NCBI GenBank assembly: GCA_963820995.1
Contig: CAWGCL010000006.1
Coordinates: 496,001 to 560,000, forward strand
Direction of reading: 5' to 3'
Origin: JAGTVG01 sp963820995
GTDB lineage: Bacteria; Bacteroidota; Bacteroidia; Cytophagales; Cyclobacteriaceae
DNA: 64,000 nucleotides
Under the pieces are notes generated by a model. It ran no database searches. It saw nothing but the letters and a program-made list of their open reading frames with translations, and was not told the DNA's origin. Positions 29,108-39,500 of the stretch are shown here, one piece after another. The translations under genes were made by a program, and so were the position numbers. Positions within the stretch are counted from its first letter, which is position 1, and every line of letters starts with the position of its first letter.

Positions 29108-30534
29108 CCAGCTACAAGTGTCACTCCGTCACTCTCAAACCACTCGAACGTATACCCTACTACTGATCCGGCTGGCGCACCATCCACTGTGATATCTGTT
29201 ACCTGTGCCGATCCATTGAACGGACTACAATCATCCTGGTCGGTCAAGGCCAGATCTGCTGCTGATATCGATAAAACAGGCTGATCGTCTACTATCGTAA
29301 ATACCGCTACCGTCTCACAGCCTACATCCGGATTCACCTGGTCGGTTACACGTACCGTATAGTCGCCTGCTGTAAGCCCGGTCACGATCTCTCCATTTAC
29401 ACCCCCTGCTGAGGCTGTAAGTACCGTGTTACCCAGCGGGATCCCTACTACATTACCCTCAAACCATTCGATCAGGTAATTGGCTGGTGATGTACCACCA
29501 TCTATATCTATTGTTATACTTCCATCCGGCAGTACTGCTCCTGTACATTGTGTATTAGGTGTTATGGCTAGCTCTGCTACCAGTGGTGAAGTCGCTATAT
29601 TATTAATTGTAAACTGAGCTAGACTCGTCGCACAATTTGATGTCGTATTGGTTGCCTGTACATAATAATCTATGCCTGAGCCTCCCTGTATTCCTCCATC
29701 AAGCGCGGTGCCTACTGTCGCTGCATTGCCTCCTCCGGCTACCAGCGTCACTCCGTCACTCTCAAACCACTCGAACGTATACCCTACTACTGATCCGGCT
29801 GGTGCACCATCCACTGTGATATCTGTTACCTGTGCCGATCCATTGAACGGACTACAATCATCCTGGTCGGTCAAGGCCAGATCTGCTGCTGATATCGATA
29901 AAACAGGCTGATCGTCTACTATCGTAAATACCGCTACCGTCTCACAGCCTACATCCGGATTCACCTGGTCGGTTACACGTACCGTATAGTTTCCTGCCGT
30001 AAGCCCGGTCACGATCTCTCCATTTACACCCCCTGCTGAGGCTGTAAGTACCGTGTTACCCAGCGGGATCCCTACTACATTACCCTCAAACCATTCGATC
30101 AGGTAATTGGCTGGTGATGTACCACCATCTATATCTATTGTTATACTTCCATCCGGCAGTACTGCTCCTGTACATTGTGTGTTCGGTGTTATGGCTAGCT
30201 CTGCTACCAGTGGTGAAGTCGCTATATTATTAATTGTAAACTGAGCTAGACTCGTCGCACAATTTGATGTCGTATTGGTTGCCTGTACATAATAATCTAT
30301 GCCTGAGCCTCCCTGTATTCCTCCATCAAGCGCGGTGCCTACTGTCGCTGCATTGCCTCCTCCGGCTACCAGCGTCACTCCGTCACTCTCAAACCACTCG
30401 AACGTATACCCTACTACTGATCCGGCTGGTGCACCATCCACTGTGATATCTGTTACCTGTGCCGATCCATTGAACGGACTACAATCATCCTGGTCGGTCA
30501 AGGCCAGATCTGCTGCTGATATCGATAAAACAGG
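25535..30534 (-). repeat. Tandem array A1: eight 627-bp units in giant adhesin A
   Basis: The anchor TTGATGTCG (plus strand) recurs at 25874, 26501, 27128, 27755, 28382, 29009, 29637 and 30264: steps of 627 except 628 where the frame break lies. Each unit codes 209 aa and holds two different SprB-like modules of about 100 residues. Copies differ at few sites. Copy number in the assembly may be wrong because units are nearly identical. Confidence 0.93.
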
Positions 30535-33500
30535 AGGTGCATCCAGTACATTAAATGTACCGGTACCAACACAATTATTTGAAAGATCTGTAACTTCCAC
30601 ATGATAAAATCCTCCTCCAATATTTATAGCTGTATGACCTGGCGCTAGGATGTTCCCACCAGGCAATGCTGGATCTGTGTTATCCATACCATCATACCAG
30701 CTATAAGAATATCCTGCAGGCGGGGTGGCTAAACCATTGACTTCAAGAGCCACACTACCATTTTCACTGGCCGCACCTGTACAATTTGTATTGTCTATGA
30801 TGGCATCCGCAAGAACAGTTGGATCAGTGGCTAACTGATTTACTGTAAAATTCAAAGGTTCAGAAGTGCATCCAAATGGGAAATAGACTGGATTATTCTC
30901 GATTACAATAACAGTGTAATCACCTGCTTCCAAATTTGGGATGTTAGTAGGATTTATAACATTGCCTGGTCCATCATCAATGAATAAAGCACCATCTTTG
31001 TATACATCAATTATATAGTCAGAAGGATTAACCAATGGAAAAGCTAAAATTGTATTAGGATGAATATTTATATCCACCGCTGCTGAGCCATTTGGCAATA
31101 CACAATCTGATTGATGTGTTAAAGCAGCTAATCCGATCGAAGCTGAATGTTGATCAATAAATGGCAGACTTAGATCAAGAGTATCCAAACATCCATTGTC
31201 ATTATCTTCAACAATCACAGTGTATGGGCCACTTACAAGATTATTTAACGAATTTCGAGTCACAGGTGGCCCATTTAGATCTGTTCCGTTGCTATTAAAA
31301 ACCAATCCTGTAAACTGATTATCGTACCAACTGAATGTAAATCCAGCAATATTTCCAGGAGATGTTGCATCAACAACCAGTACCCCTGAATTAGCTGCAC
31401 AATCTGCCGGAACCATTCTGGCGCCAACATCTTCTGTTATGGTAACTATTGAACTCGGATCCCGGTCTACTACTACAGTCATTGGATCAATTACGGTACA
31501 TCCAAGTGTTGAATTGTAGGCTGTTACAGTATATGTGCCGGCATCCAAGCCAGTAAAGACATTTGTTCCCGGACCAATGTTGTCAATTGGAGCTCCAATG
31601 GCCGATGCCCCTACATATAAATCATATGTATAATCAACAGCAGCATCGGGCATGCTCATAGCTACGGTAATTGAACCATCAGCAATATTACAATTGAACT
31701 GATTCGTTGGTGTCAAACTGGTAATTACCGGTAAGAGAATGTTATCATTAATGGTTGTTTCTACCGTAGCGGCACAACCTGTTAAAAGATCAGTTGCCAT
31801 GACAGTATAAATCCCTGCTGCTAAATCCGTAACAGTCGAGTTCGGACTACCTGGGACCTCATTGGCAGGATTCGTAGTTTGACCTAAATACATATTGAAT
31901 GTATATCCAGCTGTTCCTCCTCCTACATCCGCTGATATCTGCCCATTTGCAAGCAATGGATCACAAGCTGTCTGGTCTGTTGAAACAGCTGTAACAACTG
32001 GTAAAACTGTATTGTCTATTATCGTTACTACTGCCGGGTTCGATGCACACGTCAAGGCATTATCTACTGCCACTACCGTGTAATCCCCTGCGGATAGACC
32101 TGTATAAATATCTCCCGTGAAATCCGGATTGTTGATGTCTGGCACAGCTATGTTGCCATCAAACCAGTAGAAGGTATATCCTGCTGTTACTCCGCCTACA
32201 TTAGCACTTGCCTGTCCGTCATAGGATGCCGGCGTACAGATCGTCTGATTGAAATCTACTGCCGCTGCTACTACCGGATCTACTATATTATCTACTATCG
32301 TTACCTCTGTGGTTCCTGTACATCCTGTGGCTGTATTCGTTGCCAATATCGTATAAATGCCGGCTGAAAGTCCTGTTACTACTGCATTCGGACTGCCTGC
32401 TACTTCATTCGCCGGATTCGTGTTCTGGCCCGCATATACATTAAATGTAAAACCTGCTGTCACACCGCCTACATCTGAGGATATCCCACCATTTGGATTC
32501 GCTGGATCACAAGACGTCTGGTCTGTTAATGCTGCTGTTATTACCGGTGCTACGGTATTGTCTATTATCGTGACTACTGCCGGGTTCGAGGCACAGGTCA
32601 AGGCATTGTCTACTGCCACTACCGTGTAATCCCCTGCGGATAGACCTGTATAAATATCTCCCGTGAAATCCGGATTGTTGATGTCTGGTACAGCTATGTT
32701 GCCATCAAACCAGTAGAAGGTATATCCTGCTGTTACTCCGCCTACATTAGCACTTACCTGTCCGTCATAGGATGCCGGTGTACAGATCGTCTGATTGAAA
32801 TCTACTGCCGCAGTTACTACCGGATCTACTATATTATCTACTATCGTTACCTCCGTCGTGCCTGTACATCCTGTGGCTGTATTCGTTGCCAATATCGTAT
32901 AAATGCCGGCTGAAAGTCCTGTTACTACTGCATTCGGACTGCCTGCTACTTCATTGGCCGGATTCGTGTTCTGGCCCGCATATACATTAAATGTAAAACC
33001 TGCTGTCACACCGCCTACATCTGAGGATATCCCACCATTTGGATTCGCTGGATCGCAAGACGTCTGGTCTGTTAATGCTGCTGTTATTACCGGTGCTACG
33101 GTATTGTCTATTATCGTGACTACTGCCGGGTTCGATGCACACGTCAAGGCATTATCTACTGCCACTACCGTGTAATCCCCTGCGGATAGACCTGTATAAA
33201 TATCTCCCGTGAAATCCGGATTGTTGATGTCTGGTACAGCTATGTTGCCATCAAACCAGTAGAAGGTATATCCTGCTGTTACTCCGCCTACATTAGCACT
33301 TACCTGTCCGTCATAGGATGCCGGCGTACAGATCGTCTGATTGAAATCTACTGCCGCTGCTACTACCGGATCTACTATATTATCTACTATCGTTACCTCT
33401 GTGGTTCCTGTACATCCTGTGGCTGTATTCGTTGCCAATATCGTATAAATGCCGGCTGAAAGTCCTGTTACTACTGCATTCGGACTGCCTGCTACTTCAT

Positions 33501-36500
33501 TCGCCGGATTCGTGTTCTGGCCCGCATATACATTAAATGTAAAACCTGCTGTCACACCGCCTACATCTGAGGATATCCCACCATTTGGATTCGCTGGATC
33601 GCAAGACGTCTGGTCTGTTAATGCTGCTGTTATTACCGGTGCTACGGTATTGTCTATTATCGTAACTACTGCCGGGTTCGATGCACACGTCAAGGCATTG
33701 TCTACTGCCACTACCGTGTAATCCCCTGCGGATAGACCTGTATAAATATCTCCCGTGAAATCCGGATTGTTGATGTCTGGTACAGCTATGTTGCCATCAA
33801 ACCAGTAGAAGGTATATCCTGCTGTTACTCCGCCTACATTAGCACTTACCTGTCCGTCATAGGATGCCGGCGTACAGATCGTCTGATTGAAATCTACTGC
33901 CGCTGCTACTACCGGATCTACTATATTATCTACTATCGTTACCTCCGTCGTGCCTGTACATCCTGTGGCTGTATTCGTTGCCAATATCGTATAAATGCCG
34001 GCTGAAAGTCCTGTTACTACTGCATTCGGACTGCCTGCTACTTCATTGGCCGGATTCGTGTTCTGGCCCGCATATACATTAAATGTAAAACCTGCTGTCA
34101 CACCGCCTACATCTGAGGATATCCCACCATTTGGATTCGCTGGATCGCAAGACGTCTGGTCTGTTAATGCTGCTGTTATTACCGGTGCTACGGTATTGTC
34201 TATTATCGTAACTACTGCCGGGTTCGATGCACAGGTCAAGGCATTGTCTACTGCCACTACCGTGTAATCCCCTGCGGATAGACCTGTATAAATATCTCCC
34301 GTGAAATCCGGATTGTTGATGTCTGGCACAGCTATGTTGCCATCAAACCAGTAGAAGGTATATCCTGCTGTTACTCCGCCTACATTAGCACTTGCCTGTC
34401 CGTCATAGGATGCCGGCGTACAGATCGTCTGATTGAAATCTACTGCCGCAGTTACTACCGGATCTACTATATTATCTACTATCGTTACCTCCGTCGTGCC
34501 TGTACATCCTGTGGCTGTATTCGTTGCCAATATCGTATAAATGCCGGCTGAAAGTCCTGTTACTACTGCATTCGGACTGCCTGCTACTTCATTCGCCGGA
34601 TTCGTGTTCTGGCCCGCATATACATTAAATGTAAAACCTGCTGTCACACCCCCTACATCTGAGGATATCCCACCATTTGGATTCGCTGGATCGCAAGACG
34701 TCTGGTCTGTTAATGCTGCTGTTATTACCGGTGCTACGGTATTGTCTATTATCGTGACTACTGCCGGGTTCGATGCACAGGTCAAGGCATTGTCTACTGC
34801 CACTACCGTGTAATCCCCTGCGGATAGACCTGTATAAATATCTCCTGTGAAATCCGGATTGTTGATGTCTGGCACAGCTATGTTGCCATCAAACCAGTAG
34901 AAGGTATATCCTGCTGTTACTCCGCCTACATTAGCACTTACCTGTCCGTCATAGGATGCCGGCGTACAGATCGTCTGATTGAAATCTACTGCCGCTGCTA
35001 CTACCGGATCTACTATATTATCTACTATCGTTACCTCTGTGGTTCCTGTACATCCTGTGGCTGTATTCGTTGCCAATATCGTATAAATGCCGGCTGAAAG
35101 TCCTGTTACTACTGCATTCGGACTGCCTGCTACTTCATTCGCCGGATTGGTGTTCTGTCCCGTATATATGTTGAAAGTATACCCAGTGGTTGTTCCATCT
35201 GCCAGAGCTGATATTCCCCCATTGGGATTCGCTGGATCGCAAGACGTCTGGTCTGTTAATGCTGCTGTTACAACTGGAGTAATAGTATTATCATTTATTG
35301 TAACAACAACTGGAATACTTGGACAAAATGTTGCATCGTCAACAGCTACTACTGTATAGTCCCCGGCCTGAAGTCCAACATAGGTTATTCCTGTAAAATC
35401 AGGATTGTTAATATCCGGTACAGCTATGTTGCCATCAAACCAGTAGAAGGTATACCCTCCTGTTACGCCTCCTACATTAGCCCGGACCTGACCATCGACT
35501 GACACTGGTGTACAAATTGTTTGATGCACATCTACAATAGCCGTAACAACCGGGTTTGTAATATTGTCAACAATAGTTACTTCTCTTGTCGCAAAGCAAC
35601 CGCTTGCATCGTTGGTTGCAAGTACTGTATAAATTCCTGAAGATAGACCTGAAACAATTGGATTTGGGCTGCCAGGAACCTCGTTTGCAGGAAGGGTATT
35701 TTGCCCAGAATATATATTAAAAGTATATCCAACAGTTGTTCCATCAGCTAAAACTGATATCATACCATTTGGATTTACCAGATCGCATGAAGTCTGGTCT
35801 GTAAGAGTTTCTGAAATCACTGGAAGAGCAGTATTATCATTAACGGTTACAACAACCGGAATGGAGGCGCAACTTAAGGCATCATCAACCGCCACAACTG
35901 TATAATCTCCGGCTGTTAAGCCTGCATAAGTATCTCCGGTGAAATCCGGATTGTTGATGTCTGGTACAGCTATGCTACCGTTAAACCAGTAAAAGGTATA
36001 CCCTGCTGTAACTCCAGCAATACTTGCACTAACCTGTCCCTCCTGAGCACCTGGTGTGCATATAGATTGGTCAGCATCCACAACTGCAGTTACAACAGGA
36101 TTCACTATATTGTCCACTATGGTAATTTCTGCAGTTGTAAAACATGAAGTGCTGTCAACTGTAGCCAATACAGTATATATGCCGGCTGCTAATCCTGCTA
36201 CGGAAGGTCCCGGAGAACCAGGAAGTTCATTGGCTGGATCTGTATTCTGTCCGGCAAACCACTGGAATGTATGTCCTGCTATGATTCCACCTACATTTGC
36301 TGATGCCGATCCATTTGGATTCGTTGGATCGCAAGATGTCTGCTGAGTGATAATATTGGTCGCTATAACCGGATTGGTTGTCTGATCTCCAATGGTCACT
36401 GTCACAGGACTAGATGTACACCCGGTAGAAGCTGAACTAGCCGTTACTGTATAATTCCCTGCTGGCAGGCCAGTTACTGATTCTCCTGTATAGTCCGGTG

Positions 36501-39500
36501 ATGGTTTCACATTATCTCCCTCGTACCAGTCAAATACGTAATCAGAGGAAAAAGTCCCTATACCGGAAACAGTTATGTTGTCTATTCTATATCTTTCATC
36601 ATTGTTGTCATTAAACATTCTGGCAACGATTTGCAGTGAGGAACCATTCAATCCCTGGGCTATTGCCTGGATACTTCCAAAACTACCTGCCTGCAATCCA
36701 CTGTCAAGAGCTACTTCAGGGCCACCATCCAATCTGTAATAAACTCTCAGGTAATCTTCCCATACTTCCATTCTGGAGGATGCTGAAAGATTTATGGATA
36801 TATCCACATTTGATAAGCCCGCTATATCTATTACTTCCGTGGAAAATACCACTTCATTATCTACATCTCTTCCCTCAAAAACCTGGGTTCCATTTACATT
36901 CCGAACCTCTGCCCAATCACTACCACCTATATCGGGTGTTCTGCTCCAGGCTGTTGATCCATTATCTACATCTGTCCCACTGGCAAGATCTTCAAAATCT
37001 TCAAGCCAGCGTATACCGAAACCCGAAACTGTAGCGCTTACTGCCCCATCAACACTTGCACAATTAGTAATTTCTGCATCCACAACAGGATCCACTACGG
37101 GAAAAGAAGCTGAGGCCGGTACAGTTCCTGAGCGTATGGTTTGACAGGTTGATGAAATCTCTGTAACCAGAACGGTATAGGTTGTAGGATTTAAATTTGT
37201 AGCCAGGGCATTTATTCCGATTACTGGAGAGGTAAATACGTCCAATCCTTCATACCATTCAAAGTTGAATTCAGTCTCAGGAGCCCCTCCATTAACTACA
37301 GCCAGTAACTGACCATCAGGATTCTGGCAATTGCTGAATTCATTTATCACCGAAATGTCAACAGTAGGATTCAGACTGGTTCTATCAATTGTTATCTGTA
37401 CAGTATCAGATGCACAACCGGTTGCCGTATGTTGGCTGTATACTGTCCATAATCCCTCAGCCATTCCTGTATGGGTAGGTCCCACGAAATCAGGTGGCTC
37501 TGATATACTGCCTCCAAAATACCAGTTAAATGTATAACCAGCTGTAACCATTCCAAATCCCTGTATATCTACATTGTCAATAAAATAAAATTCACTATTT
37601 ACAGAATTTGCCATTCGTACAATGATTTCCAATGTACCTCCCACAAGACCAAGAACAGATGCTACTTCTGAATCGGATCCGCTACCTGCTATTGTTGCGC
37701 CTACGGCTCCGGTAAAATCACCATTATCAAGCGCTACTTCGGCACCCCCATCAATGGAATAATAGGCCCTGATATAATCAGATCCTTCAAATACATCACC
37801 TCCTGTACTTACACTTCTTAAGAGCACTGATGCATCCACAGTTGTATAGTTGGATATATCTATGGAAGCCGACCGCCAGACTACTTCACCATTAGTATCC
37901 CTGGTCTCAAATTCCTTATTCCCGGAATTCGTTTGGACTTCCGCATAATCTGAACTGGGATCCGGCGTACTAGTCCATGCCGTTGAACCCACATCATTGG
38001 TAGTTCCATCAGGCAGATCCTCAAAATCTTCATAATATATTGTGGCGTATCCACTCGTACTTACACTGGCTGATCCATTATTTGGAACTGAAGGATCACA
38101 TTTATTATTATCAGTTAGTTTTTGTATCTGTATTGAAAATGGGATAGAGAATGCTGGAGTAGAGCCAATATTATTATTGAATTCACATTCCAGGATTCCT
38201 CCAGCAGGGAAATTTATAGGCGGAATTTGTGTGCCCTCATCATTTATACTTATGAATAGATCAAAATCACCCCCCGGGCCAATTACTGTAAGGTTATTCA
38301 AAGTAATCGTTTCACCTATCCCGATTGTTATTACTTGAGAAATTGTATTAAGTTTTGTTGACGTTATTAACCTTGGATCACCATCATAAAAAGTAATGGG
38401 CAAGGAGGCTGTAACCTCACGATCACCGTCGTTGGATATATCAAATGAAATCGTAAAATTGGTTTGGGGACATTGAGGAGGCACAATAGAAACATTACCT
38501 GCAAAATTTAGATCAGGTGCTGAATAATTGGCACATCCATTACTGGTTATATAGGGTGCCTGATTCAAAAAAGTATTTAAAGGACGAATATCCCCTCCTG
38601 TATCACAGACGCCACTTGAAAATATAAGGTGGTGCTTCTGCATTTCGATTGGAATGGTTCCATCATCATTAACATTTACATTGAAATAACCATGCTGGTT
38701 CCATATCTTCCGGGCGGTAACCCATTGCTCACCATTTGATTCGTAAACCCGTACCTGCCCAAGTTCGTTATCCCAGATGCTGGCTGCATCATTTGTTGAA
38801 CATGTTACACATATCTCTGTTGATCCATCTCCATCAAGGTCGGCCACAATTGGATATTCCGTATAGGTTAGTGATTTACATGGAATTGCCTGAAAGAATG
38901 TACCATTTACCCCATTTACAATATAGATAAAGGCTTCATCTCTATAAACGGTTTCAAAAGTTCCATCTCCATTGAAATCAAATACTGAGGTACCTGTCGT
39001 TCCGGAGGAGTTTTCCGTTATTCCCGATCTCCAAAGTAATTGCCAGTTCTCATCTAATGCATATAGATACTGACCAGTTACGTAGGTAACGTTCAATTGC
39101 CCATCCCCATCTAAATCGGCCACATTCAATCTTCCCGTTCCACGACTCCAATTATAGCCAGGATCCGCATAGGATAGGACTACATCATTGAATACATCCC
39201 AGAAAAAAACCTGAGTTGCTGTATTAGTAGATGTTATTCCTGTAACTAATACATCAAGATATCCGTCGAGATTATAATCAGCTACACTGGTACCACTTCT
39301 GTTCTGTTGCCAGGGTGCATAATATACCGGAAAATGATCGAAAGATCTTTCCAGAGTCATTGTAGCTGTCAGTGTACCTCTGTTAATGGAAACTGAATAA
39401 ATTCTCCCTCCAACCACATATTCCAATCCGGCACAATTTGCACATTCAGAATCGTCCAGGATATCAACCGCTGTCCCGTTATTACTAATGTTTTTCTCAA

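Noticed and set aside
25874..30604. Series of identical 60- and 79-aa plus-strand open frames every 627 bp
   Set aside because: They are antisense shadows of the 627-bp coding repeat; their regular spacing comes from the repeat itself, and they have no signal or start context of their own.
32357..35359. Repeated 90-aa plus-strand open frames every 546 bp
   Set aside because: Antisense shadows of array A2; composition is the reverse reading of SprB-like modules.
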